Under the pieces are notes generated by a model, which was not told the origin of the DNA, made no database searches, and saw only the letters and a program-made list of their open reading frames with translations. From assembly GCA_041855445.1 (NCBI GenBank), contig JBHAEG010000016.1, positions 1 to 64,000 of the forward strand: a DNA stretch of 64,000 nt. Direction: 5' to 3'. The position numbers and the translations under genes are program-made. Below are positions 9,331 through 19,100 of this stretch, piece after piece (position 1 is the first letter of the stretch; each line of letters opens with the position of its first letter). The stretch is from Faucicola sp041855445 (lineage in GTDB: Bacteria > Pseudomonadota > Gammaproteobacteria > Pseudomonadales > Moraxellaceae).

Positions 9331-11772
9331 TTATCCTTGATGTCGTTGTGTAGCTTTGCGTCTTGCCAAAATGACACCTGCCTGTTGTTCAAGTTTTGCT
9401 AATAATTTTGATAATTGGCTTAAACCTGAAACTTCGATATAAAAATTTAATCGAGCTACGCCATCATCATCACTATTGGTATCTACTCGGCGAATATTAA
9501 TATTTTCTTGGTCAATGATTTGCGTCAAATCTCGTAATAAGCCTCGTCTGTCATATGCTTCAAGATAAATTTGTACGGCTTGCACTTTGCCTTTATGTGC
9601 ATACCAGTTTGCACTAATCGTACGCTCTGGCTCTCGAGCTGATAGGCGTTCATATTCTGGGCAGTCTTTATGATGAATACTCACACCATTGGATAAGGTA
9701 ATAAATCCAGCAATGGGTTCACCATGTACAGGACTACAACAGCCAGCCAAATGAATATCAATATTATCTAAACCATCAACTTGAATTTTATACGCATCAA
9801 GTTTTCCTGTCGCTTTTGGGTGAACACTAGGAATTAAAAATTCTTCATCGTCAAGCTCAGGCTCTAAATCTAAATGGCGGTTAATATGTCCTGTGAGTTC
9901 ATGTAGTCCAACTTCACCATTGACCAAGCCAACTAAAATATCATCACTATTTTTAGCATTAAAAAATTTAATATAATCAGCTAAATCGATGCTGTTTGGA
10001 TGAACTGATAAACGAGCCAGTTCTTTATTTAAAATATGTCGTCCTGCTTCAATATTTTTATCACGGTCTTGTTTATTAAACCATTGACGCAATTTACTTC
10101 TTGCCCGATTGGTATGAATATAACCTAGCGATGCCACCAGCCAGTCACGGTTTGGCTCTCGAGACTGTTTGGTAATAATTTCGACTTGTTCACCTGTTTT
10201 TAACTGATATGTCAATGGCACATATCGTTGATTGACTCGGGCGGCTTGGGCACGATTACCGACTTGGGTATGCACATAATAGGCAAAATCTAGTACTGTT
10301 GAACCTTTTGGTAGTTCAATAATGTCACCATCTCGACTAAATACATAAATTTTTTCTAATTCACTAAAATCAACGACTTGTTCATCTTCATCAATTTCGC
10401 TCAATGTATCTTGTTTATCCACCACCGCATTAATTTTATCCTGATAATTTTCAGAATTGTTAGGTTCTTGAGCCAGTAAAATTTGACGTAATGAACTGAT
10501 TTTTTGGGTTAAATAATCATCTTTTTTATTTTTTGTGCCTTCTTTATAATTAACGTGAGCACACATACCCAATTCAGCTTCAAAGTGCATTTCTGTTGTA
10601 CGAATTTGCACTTCTAATGATTTATTTTCTGCAATAACCGCTGTATGTAATGACCGATAACCGTTAGCTTTTGGATTAGTAATATAGTCATCAAATTGGT
10701 CAGGAATATGTCGCCATAATCCATGTACCAGCCCTAATACATGATAACAATCTGCTTGCGTTTGTACCAATACTCGCAATGCTCGAATATCATATAATTG
10801 GTCAAATGATAGATTTTTTAATTTCATTTTACGGTAAATGGAATAAATGTGTTTTACTCGTCCCGTGACCTCTCCTTGAATATTATTTTCTGCCAAAGCT
10901 TGTTGTAACTGTTTGATAACTCTTGCAATATATGCTTCACGCTCACTACGTTTTTCCGCTAATAATTTGGCAATTTCTTTATAACGCTCTGGTGCAAGAT
11001 AACGAAACGATAAATCTTCCAGTTCCCATTTTAACTGTGCAATGCCTAATCGGTGTGCTAATGGTGCATAAATCGTCATCACCTCACGGGCAACTCGTTG
11101 TTGGCGTTCTGGCGTAGCAAATGATAATTCTCGCATGGCAAAAGTACGTTCAGCAAGTTTGATTAATACAACTCGCACATCATTCGTCATAGAAATCAAC
11201 ATGCTATAAATACCAGATAATTGTTCACGTTGATTATTATTAAAATGGTCTTCTAGACGTTTATTATTTTCGATTAACTCAGATAAACGCCCTAAAGCAA
11301 GGGTTTCTTTAACCAATTCGGCGACTTCTTTACCAAAATTTTGTTGAACTTGCTTTTCAGAGAAAATATCTTTACGAATAGCTCGGTATAACATCGAAGC
11401 AACTAACGCTTTTTCATCTTGATATAAATATGCCAAAATATCAGTCATGCCAATACCTGTCAAAAACGCATTAGAACGACTTGATGGGCAGTTTAAATCT
11501 TGTATTTGTAACAATTGACAGGCTTTTTTTAACATCGGTAAGTCATCTTGTCCAATACGTTTGGCAACAGCCATTAGCCACGCATCAATGTCAATATCAT
11601 TTTCAGATAATCCTTCAGAACGGTCTATTTTTGTATGTAATTTTTTAGTTGAAAGTTGATTTTCAATATCTGAACTAAATTGACGAGCTAATAAATTGAC
11701 TGCAAATGCAACACTATCTGTGTTGGCGGTATTACCATCAATAAGTGGTAGTCCTTGACGTATTTGAACCAT
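9331..11772 (-). CDS. relA: GTP pyrophosphokinase RelA, (p)ppGpp synthetase I
   Basis: An 813-residue stringent-response enzyme that senses stalled ribosomes with uncharged tRNA and makes (p)ppGpp. Domains, in order, are an inactive HD-type hydrolase domain (about 80-280; the His-Asp pair seen in SpoT is not evident in YLYQDEKALVASMLYR), the synthetase domain (about 300-415, with YDIRALRVLV and NPKANGYRSLHTAV), TGS (about 470-530), a zinc-finger-like region with GCCSPVHGEPI, and ACT at the C-terminus. The degenerate HD domain identifies it as RelA, not SpoT. It is somewhat longer than E. coli RelA (744), and an N-terminal extension accounts for part of the difference. mutM follows three bases later. 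Confidence 0.96.
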   Translation of the reverse strand: MVQIRQGLPLIDGNTANTDSVAFAVNLLARQFSSDIENQLSTKKLHTKIDRSEGLSENDIDIDAWLMAVAKRIGQDDLPMLKKACQLLQIQDLNCPSSRSNAFLTGIGMTDILAYLYQDEKALVASMLYRAIRKDIFSEKQVQQNFGKEVAELVKETLALGRLSELIENNKRLEDHFNNNQREQLSGIYSMLISMTNDVRVVLIKLAERTFAMRELSFATPERQQRVAREVMTIYAPLAHRLGIAQLKWELEDLSFRYLAPERYKEIAKLLAEKRSEREAYIARVIKQLQQALAENNIQGEVTGRVKHIYSIYRKMKLKNLSFDQLYDIRALRVLVQTQADCYHVLGLVHGLWRHIPDQFDDYITNPKANGYRSLHTAVIAENKSLEVQIRTTEMHFEAELGMCAHVNYKEGTKNKKDDYLTQKISSLRQILLAQEPNNSENYQDKINAVVDKQDTLSEIDEDEQVVDFSELEKIYVFSRDGDIIELPKGSTVLDFAYYVHTQVGNRAQAARVNQRYVPLTYQLKTGEQVEIITKQSREPNRDWLVASLGYIHTNRARSKLRQWFNKQDRDKNIEAGRHILNKELARLSVHPNSIDLADYIKFFNAKNSDDILVGLVNGEVGLHELTGHINRHLDLEPELDDEEFLIPSVHPKATGKLDAYKIQVDGLDNIDIHLAGCCSPVHGEPIAGFITLSNGVSIHHKDCPEYERLSAREPERTISANWYAHKGKVQAVQIYLEAYDRRGLLRDLTQIIDQENINIRRVDTNSDDDGVARLNFYIEVSGLSQLSKLLAKLEQQAGVILARRKATQRHQG

Positions 11773-12024
11773 TGTCCTTCCCCTGTACTATTATTCGCTA
11801 ATTATATGAACTATTTAGATGTATTAAGAAACTTAGCCTATTATCGCATTGACTGTCTATTTTTCCAAGAAAAGAAAGGCTATTTGCATTTTTTACGGGA
11901 TAAGCTGTCACAATTATAAAAATTTGTAAAGTTAGTCAATAAAACTACAATAAACTAGCAAAAAAGTTTCAGGTAAAATAATTTAGAATAAACTTTTAAT
12001 TTAACTACAAAGACGATTTAAAAT

Positions 12025-13212
12025 ATGACGGCTCAATCATCAACAAACAATCTTTCTATCACCTCTCGCTCATTTTTCTTAACAGCTATTGGTTTATTAT
12101 GTACTAGTTTAACAGGCTGTGGTTTTTTTGATAAAGAGCCTGATAATCAATTGTCTTCTCGAGAGATTGCCAAAGTATTACCATCTCATGTTAAAGATAA
12201 AAGCTCATGGGCGAGTGATATTGAAATTATTTTTAAAGAATTAAAAATCACCCGAGATAAACAAAATGTCTGTACTGTGGTTGCTATTGTAGACCAAGAG
12301 TCAAATTTTGTTGCAGACCCAAGCGTCGCAGGACTTGGTGAAAAATCATTAAAAGAATTAGATAGCCGTCTTGAGGATAAGCTTGGAGCAACGTTGGCAG
12401 GCTATTTTCGTAATATGTTACAAACTAAACCAACTCCCAACAATAATTTTTCTAAACAAATTCGTAAAGTGAAAACTGAACGAGAATTAGACGAATTATA
12501 TCGAGAAATGTTTGATTATTTTTCTAAACATTATAAAGTTAATACCATCACAGGCGTTGCCAAAGCGGTTGGCGGTGATATTTCTGAACTATTAAACCCA
12601 ATTACAACCCTAGGTTCAATGCAGGTTCACATCGACTATGCAAAACAAAACCGTCGCCGTAGCATGAGTGATGATGAATTACGCCGAGATTTATACAGTC
12701 AGTATGGTGGATTATATTATGGTATTCATCGATTAATGTTGTATAAAGCTAGCTATAATAAACCAATTTATCGATTTGCCGATTATAATTCGGGTATGTA
12801 TTCGAGCCGTAATGCCAGTTTTCAACAGATGCTAAAAGCTTTAAGCGGAGAAAAGATTTCGCTTGATGGTGATTTATTACTGTATGATAAAGATGGTGAT
12901 GCTCGTTCAGATTTGAGTCAAACTGAAAAAGTGCTATTACAAATCGTGACTAAAAAACAAATCGCTTTAACCCAGCGTCAAATTCGTAGTGATTTAAAAA
13001 AGGAAAAACGTCAAAACTTTGAAGACACAGAAACCTATAAAACTGTAAAAAGCTTATACCAACAAAAAACTAAAAAACAGCCAAGTTATGCCATTATGCC
13101 TCAAGTTGTGATTTCAGGGCCAAAACTTAGTCAAAATTATAATACAAACTGGTTTGCCACTAATGTGGATAAACGTTATCAACGTTGTATGGTAAAGGCA
13201 AAAAGTTTATAA
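12025..13212 (+). CDS. DUF1615 family lipoprotein (YaiW-like)
   Basis: A 395-residue protein with a lipoprotein signal peptide ending in the lipobox LTGC, so it is probably anchored in the outer membrane. The body carries the DUF1615 landmarks: VAIVDQESNF, TLGSMQVHID and YRFADYNSGMYSSRNASFQ. E. coli YaiW, a surface-exposed outer-membrane lipoprotein, belongs to this family. The glutamate in DQESNF and the GSMQV motif resemble lytic transglycosylase motifs, so peptidoglycan binding is a reasonable guess but unproven. It is a single gene, divergent from relA. Confidence 0.88.
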   Translation: MTAQSSTNNLSITSRSFFLTAIGLLCTSLTGCGFFDKEPDNQLSSREIAKVLPSHVKDKSSWASDIEIIFKELKITRDKQNVCTVVAIVDQESNFVADPSVAGLGEKSLKELDSRLEDKLGATLAGYFRNMLQTKPTPNNNFSKQIRKVKTERELDELYREMFDYFSKHYKVNTITGVAKAVGGDISELLNPITTLGSMQVHIDYAKQNRRRSMSDDELRRDLYSQYGGLYYGIHRLMLYKASYNKPIYRFADYNSGMYSSRNASFQQMLKALSGEKISLDGDLLLYDKDGDARSDLSQTEKVLLQIVTKKQIALTQRQIRSDLKKEKRQNFEDTETYKTVKSLYQQKTKKQPSYAIMPQVVISGPKLSQNYNTNWFATNVDKRYQRCMVKAKSL

Positions 13213-13266
13213 ATTAAAAACTAATCAAATAAAATTGGTTTTTATGTTGCTGATTGATACAATAAG

Positions 13267-13389
13267 CTTGAAATCCCAAATGAAGATTTGATTGCTGACT
13301 TTACCAGCGTTATTACCAGTTTTTGTGCAAGAATTTACGGACAGCGTAGAAGCAAACGCAAAACAGGAAAACTATTTAAAGACCCATAA
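13267..13389 (+). pseudogene. relic of an IS607-type serine recombinase (TnpA C-terminus)
   Basis: Reading from CTT at 13267 to TAA at 13387 gives a 40-codon stretch containing EDLIADFTSVITSFCARIYG followed by QRRSKRKT. This is the typical C-terminal end of IS607-family TnpA. An in-frame stop at 13255 and the absence of the catalytic domain show it is only a fragment. A second IS607-type relic (tnpB) lies at 21.4-21.9 kb on the other strand. The rest of 13213-13500 holds a 60-codon open frame that I do not support as a gene. Confidence 0.72.
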
Positions 13390-13500
13390 CAACTCTAAGA
13401 TTGAAAGCTGGCACGCTCGTATGAGTGAAAGTTTTTCAGATTATCTAAATCGTGTTAAATTGGAATTAAGCTAAGTAGATAACCAAAAAGAGATTTAAAT

Positions 13501-14196
13501 ATGAAAAACATGAATAAATTAATATTACCATTAGCCTTGAGTATAGGCTGTACTATGGCTTTTTCCGCAAATGCTATCGAGACAGATAGCACTTCAATAG
13601 CTAGAAATACGGTTCTTGATGGAGGGCTTCAAAATAAGTTAAGAAGCATTTTATCACCACAAGACTTTAGTAATTTTAACTCAAATTTAGATGAGTTTTC
13701 ATCACCATATACTTTAAAAAGTGGAGCCACTTATTACGAAGCAACAAGAAACGGACTAAATGCTGGTTCAGCACTGGTAGTTAGCCCAGAAGGTTTTTAT
13801 TATGTGGCTTACAAACTTCCTAATAATAATCAAATTGTTTACATAACTAATGATGCCAATTGTAGTACAGAGCCTCATGATGCGATAAAGGTTTTTTCTC
13901 ATAAATTTGCAAACAACCCAACAATTATCTCTTCCAAAAGCACTAATATGAATACAAACGCTCATAGTTGCAATGGAGTATATGGCAATAAAGAAGTAAA
14001 AAAAAATTTAGCTACTCATTCTATAACGACTTACGCTAGTGGGGAAAGTACAGCACAACAAATGACTAGAAAATCTGCCGTAAGTATCTGGGGAACTAGT
14101 ATTACTAATGGTTGGAATATGAATAATCAGTTGGCAGGTGTAGTTGGACAAGCAGTCAATCAAATCAGAACATGTTCAACTAATTTTAGCCTTTAG
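13501..14196 (+). CDS. secreted protein of unknown function
   Basis: A 231-residue protein with a clear signal peptide (about 1-25, cut after ANA). The mature part is about 205 residues, predicted mixed alpha/beta, with three cysteines (in ANCSTEP, HSCNGVYG and RTCSTNF). It has no transmembrane segment and no motif I recognise. It sits directly after an IS607 recombinase relic and 45 bases before a small membrane protein gene on the same strand. Position and lack of recognisable homology suggest an accessory, possibly acquired, pair. A secreted effector or inhibitor is possible but unsupported. Confidence 0.65.
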   Translation: MKNMNKLILPLALSIGCTMAFSANAIETDSTSIARNTVLDGGLQNKLRSILSPQDFSNFNSNLDEFSSPYTLKSGATYYEATRNGLNAGSALVVSPEGFYYVAYKLPNNNQIVYITNDANCSTEPHDAIKVFSHKFANNPTIISSKSTNMNTNAHSCNGVYGNKEVKKNLATHSITTYASGESTAQQMTRKSAVSIWGTSITNGWNMNNQLAGVVGQAVNQIRTCSTNFSL

Positions 14197-14241
14197 AAAT
14201 TATAGAAGTGCTACTGAAATGGCTTCATTAGGAATTTAATT

Positions 14242-14481
14242 TTGCTACTTTGGATTATTTTATATATCTTAATCAGTCTATTGTATAAATGGATTATATC
14301 TTGGGGTGGTGCAAAAGTCCTCGAAGGTTGGAAATCTTTTCTGATAATCGGCTGGTTTGCTCTAGATTGGAATAGTGAACAAATAAGGCTGTATTCACTG
14401 ATAAGTTGGTTTATTTTTACAATTTTATTCTTAATTGGTTGTTTTAATCCTCAACTTAGGAATGAGTATCTTGGTTTTTAA
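14242..14481 (+). CDS. small two-helix membrane protein, TTG start
   Basis: A 79-residue protein beginning with TTG at 14242, with AGGA eight bases upstream. Two strongly hydrophobic segments (about residues 2-22 and 48-70, the second with SLISWFIFTILFLIG) flank a short loop, so it should be an inner-membrane hairpin. It is probably translated from the same mRNA as the secreted protein 45 bases upstream. I do not recognise a family. An immunity or partner function for the upstream protein is only a guess from the pairing. Confidence 0.5.
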   Translation: MLLWIILYILISLLYKWIISWGGAKVLEGWKSFLIIGWFALDWNSEQIRLYSLISWFIFTILFLIGCFNPQLRNEYLGF

Positions 14482-14495
14482 TATAGCTCATTAAC

Positions 14496-14522
14496 CCAGA
14501 AAAATAAAATCAATTTTTCTGG
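14496..14522. terminator. hairpin between convergent genes
   Basis: CCAGAAAAAT at 14496-14505 pairs perfectly with ATTTTTCTGG at 14513-14522. It lies between the small membrane protein gene and rlmD, which converge. There is no long T run after it, so it may be a weak terminator. Confidence 0.5.
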
Positions 14523-14546
14523 CATATACAGATATAACAATTCTGA

Positions 14547-16040
14547 TTAAGTAATTTTTTCAAAGCGTGCGATTGACTCAACATGACCTGTATAACAAAA
14601 CATATCCATCACCCCAGCATGTGTTAATTTGTAACCTTGTTCAAGCAAGGCTTTTGTATCACGGGCTAAAGTGGCAGGATTACATGAGACATAAACAATG
14701 CGTTTTGCGTTAAAACGTGGCAAATATTGCATCACTTCCCATGCCCCAGAACGTGGCGGGTCAATCAATAACGCATCAAAACCTTGATTTGCCCATGCTT
14801 TATCCGAAAAATCTTGCGTTAAATCTTGGCTATAAAACTCGGTATTGGTTAAGCCATTACGTTTTGCATTATCACTTGCCCGAGCAGTCATCGCATCGCT
14901 ACCCTCAACACCAATCACTAACCCCGTTTCACCAACCAATCTCGCCATTGGCAAACTAAAATTCCCCAAACCACTAAATAAATCTAGCACCCGTTCGCCT
15001 GATTGCAAATCCAACAAATCGCAAGCCAATTTCGTCATTTTACGATTAACTGATAAATTCACTTGGGTAAAATCAGTGGGAATAAACTCATAAGTTAAAT
15101 TAAACGCTGGTAATTGATAATATAAACGTCCAAATTGTTGCGTTAAATCATCTTCTGGTTGTAATCCGACCCGATAAATACTGTCTATTCCTTTTGGCTG
15201 TAGATATAACTGCCAATGACGCTCGACAAAAAACTGTTTTAACTTTTCAACATCACTATTTGACAATGGCTGTAAATGCCGAACAATCAAAGCAACGGGC
15301 TGTGAGCCATCAGGTAAATCAGGTAAATATTCTCCCATGGCTAATTCTAACTGGGCTATATGTTCTCTACCTTGCAAACTGCTGATTAATTTTTTTAAAT
15401 TTTCTAACTCAAAACCGATACGTTTATCTAAAATATGACATTCGTTTAACTCTGCCAAAAAGTTACTCGCACGTTCACGAAAACCAACTAACGCCGTATT
15501 TTTCTTTTCAACATAGCGTACACCTAATCTGGCTTTTGTGCGATATCCCAAACGGTCTGCAATAATAGGAGCTAACCAATTTTCAGGTTGTACCTGAGCA
15601 TAATGACTAAATAATTCTGCTAAGACAGATTGCTTAAATCGAATTTGTCCATCTGCCTGCCAATGCTGTAAGCTACAACCACCACAAACGCCAAAATGTG
15701 GACAAGGCGGGGTTTGGCGTTCTGGGCTTGGATTAGCAATAACTGCAATATTATCGCCTTCTTCAAAAGTTTGTCGGCTATTGTTAATTTGCACATTCAC
15801 AGTTTCATTAGGCAAAGCAAAACTAACAAAAATTTTTTTACCATGTTTATCAAGATGATGACCTTGTTTATCATCAAATTCAACGCCATATCTTGCCACA
15901 CCTCGCCCATCATGAGATAGCCCTTCAATCACGAATGGTACAGGTGGTAAATCTTGTAGACGTTTACGCACACGGGCAGAGGGTTTAGATTGTTTTTTAC
16001 TGGGTGGATTGATGATAGAATTTTGATTTGGCTGGCTCAT
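14547..16040 (-). CDS. rlmD: 23S rRNA (uracil-1939-C5)-methyltransferase
   Basis: A 497-residue SAM-dependent methyltransferase of the RumA family that makes m5U1939 in 23S rRNA. An N-terminal TRAM domain (about 30-100) is followed by the iron-sulphur cluster motif CPHFGVCGGCSLQHW and a later cysteine (NECHIL). The C-terminal SAM domain contains VLDLFSGLGNFSLP, the DPPRSG motif, and the catalytic nucleophile cysteine in YVSCNPATLARD. It is longer than E. coli RlmD (433) because of a basic N-terminal extension and small insertions. It is a single gene, divergent from metH. Confidence 0.96.
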   Translation of the reverse strand: MSQPNQNSIINPPSKKQSKPSARVRKRLQDLPPVPFVIEGLSHDGRGVARYGVEFDDKQGHHLDKHGKKIFVSFALPNETVNVQINNSRQTFEEGDNIAVIANPSPERQTPPCPHFGVCGGCSLQHWQADGQIRFKQSVLAELFSHYAQVQPENWLAPIIADRLGYRTKARLGVRYVEKKNTALVGFRERASNFLAELNECHILDKRIGFELENLKKLISSLQGREHIAQLELAMGEYLPDLPDGSQPVALIVRHLQPLSNSDVEKLKQFFVERHWQLYLQPKGIDSIYRVGLQPEDDLTQQFGRLYYQLPAFNLTYEFIPTDFTQVNLSVNRKMTKLACDLLDLQSGERVLDLFSGLGNFSLPMARLVGETGLVIGVEGSDAMTARASDNAKRNGLTNTEFYSQDLTQDFSDKAWANQGFDALLIDPPRSGAWEVMQYLPRFNAKRIVYVSCNPATLARDTKALLEQGYKLTHAGVMDMFCYTGHVESIARFEKIT

Positions 16041-16180
16041 AACTTTTCTACGATTGCTGGCAAAATAGGTTTATTATAGCATAGCTTACACGCTTTGTTA
16101 CTCAAGGCAAGCCATTTACCGCCGTTACCCAAAAACTGTTATAATAACTGTATTTTATATTGTTTAATTTTGGATATGTT

Positions 16181-19100
16181 ATGAGTGCCACCAGCCACGC
16201 CAGCCCAACTACGACCCACGCTCCACATGACCCCGCTAATTTTCATTTGACCCCACCTGATAATTTTCCTTATAAAGCCCAACAAGCCACCGCAAAACAA
16301 CGCTTGACTGAGTTATTAAAACAACGGATTTTAATTCTTGATGGGGCAATGGGAACAGAAATCCAAAATTATAAATTACAAGAAGCGGATTATCGAGGTG
16401 AACGTTTTGCCAATATTAGTCAAGAGGTCAAAGGTAATAATGATTTATTGGTATTAACCCAACCACAAATTATTCAAAATATTCATCGTAGTTATTTGCA
16501 GGCTGGGGCAGATATTATTGAAACTAATAGTTTTAATGGTACACAAATTTCGATGGCTGATTATGGTATGCAATCGCTTGTACCTGAGATTAATCGTGAG
16601 TCAGCACGGCTTGCCCGTGAAGTTGCTGATGAGTTTAGCCAAAATCAACCTGAAAAACCCCGTTTTGTTGCTGGCGTTCTAGGTCCAACTTCTCGAACTT
16701 GCTCGATTTCACCTGATGTAAACGACCCTGCATTTCGTAATGTCACTTTTGATGAGCTGGCAGATAATTATCGAGAAGCAACCCTTGCTTTAATACAAGG
16801 GGGTGTGGATATTATTTTAATTGAAACAGTTTTTGATACATTAAATGCAAAAGCTGCGATTTTTGCGGTCACTGGCGTTTTTGCGGATATTGGTTTTGAG
16901 TTACCAATCATGATTTCAGGCACCATCACAGACGCATCAGGACGAACATTGTCAGGACAAACAGCCGAAGCTTTTTATAACTCTATTCGCCATGCTAAGC
17001 CATTATCTGTTGGTTTTAACTGTGCGTTAGGGGCAGATGCTTTAAAACCACATATTCAAACATTATCAGACATTGCCGACGTGTTTGTTTCTGCTCACCC
17101 TAACGCAGGTTTGCCCAATGAATTTGGCGAATATGATGAAACCGCCAGCGAAACGGCAGGAATGCTTGAAGGTTTTGCAAAATCAGGGATTTTAAATATA
17201 GTTGGGGGTTGCTGTGGTACAACACCTGAACATATTCAAGCAATTAAACAAGTGGTTGATAAATTTCCACCAAGAGTTATCCCAAACATTCCGCCTGCCT
17301 GCCGATTATCTGGACTTGAGGCATTTAATATTACTAAAGATAGTTTGTTTGTAAACGTGGGTGAACGTACCAATGTCACAGGCTCAAAAAAGTTTTTACG
17401 TTTAATTAAAGAAGAAAAATATAGTGAAGCATTAGATGTAGCTCGTAATCAAGTCGAAGGCGGTGCCCAAATCGTTGATATTAATATGGACGAAGGAATG
17501 CTTGACTCAAAACAAGCCATGATACACTTTGTTAATTTAATTGCCAGTGAGCCAGACATTAGCCGTGTGCCATTAATGATTGACTCATCAAAATGGGATA
17601 TTTTAGAAGAAGGGCTAAAACGTACACAAGGCAAACCTGTCGTTAATTCAATTTCTTTAAAAGAAGGTTATGATGAATTTGTTGAAAAAGCCCGTTTATG
17701 TCAGCGATATGGTGCAGCAATTATTGTCATGGCATTTGATGAAGTTGGACAAGCAGACACAGAGGCTCGCAAAATTGAAATCTGTAAACGCAGTTATGAC
17801 ATCTTAGTCAATGAAGTTGGTTTTCCATCTGAAGACATTATTTTTGACCCAAATATTTTTGCTGTAGCAACAGGTATCGAAGAACATAATAATTATGGTG
17901 TTGATTTTATCAATGCGACTCGTTGGATTAGCGAAAATTTACCAAATGCCATGGTTTCAGGCGGGGTCTCAAACGTATCTTTTAGTTTTCGTGGAAATCC
18001 AATTCGTGAAGCTATTCACGCCGTATTTTTATATCATGCCATCAAGGCAGGCATGACTATGGGCATTGTAAACCCTGCAATGCTTGAACTGTATGATGAC
18101 ATTCCACTAGAGGCACGCAATGCCATTGAAGATGTGATTTTAAACCGTAATCAAGGTGAGAGTAAACAAGAAGCCACTGAACATCTAATGGAAATTGCCG
18201 AAAGCTATCATGCAGGAGGCAAAAAAAAGGACGGCTCACAAGATTTAGCATGGCGAAATGAACCTGTTGAAAAACGTATTGAATATGCGTTAGTCAAAGG
18301 TATTACCACCTTTATTGACCAAGATACTGAAGAGGCACGCCTAAAATATCCACGACCGCTTGACGTGATTGAAGGTCCATTGATGGACGGTATGAACGTG
18401 GTCGGTGATTTATTTGGTGAAGGCAAAATGTTTTTACCACAAGTGGTTAAATCTGCCCGAGTCATGAAACAAGCGGTAGCATGGCTTAACCCTTACATTG
18501 AAGCGGAAAAAGTCGAAGGCGAAAGCAAAGGTAAGGTTCTAATGGCAACCGTAAAAGGTGATGTTCATGATATTGGTAAAAACATTGTGGGCGTAGTCTT
18601 AGGTTGTAATGGCTATGAAGTGATAGATTTAGGTGTCATGGTACCTTGTGAAACTATTTTAGATACTGCCATTCGTGAAAATGTCGATGTGATTGGTTTA
18701 TCAGGACTGATTACCCCAAGCCTTGATGAAATGGTCTATGTTGCAAAACAAATGCAAGAACGAGGCATGACATTGCCATTAATGATTGGCGGTGCAACCA
18801 CATCAAAAGCTCACACGGCTGTTAAAATCGAACCACAATATCAAAATGATGCGGTGATTTATGTCACTGACGCTTCTCGCTCAGTGGGTGTCGTGACAAC
18901 CTTATTATCCAAAGAAAAACGCCAAGCTTTTATTGATGAAACTCGTGCTGAGTATGCCCAAGTTCGTGAACGCCTCGCCAATCGTAAACCTAAAGCCCCA
19001 AAGCTCAACTATCAAGAAGCGATAGAACATGGTTTTCAATATGATTGGGAAAACTATCAGCCACCTATTCCCAAACAGCTTGGACAAACGATTTTTGATG

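Noticed and set aside
13292..13474. A 60-codon open frame as a gene
   Set aside because: It overlaps the IS607 recombinase relic in another frame, lacks a ribosome site, and shows no recognisable features.
16041..16180. Cobalamin or SAM riboswitch before metH
   Set aside because: The 140-base gap is too short for a cobalamin riboswitch and shows no matching conserved boxes.
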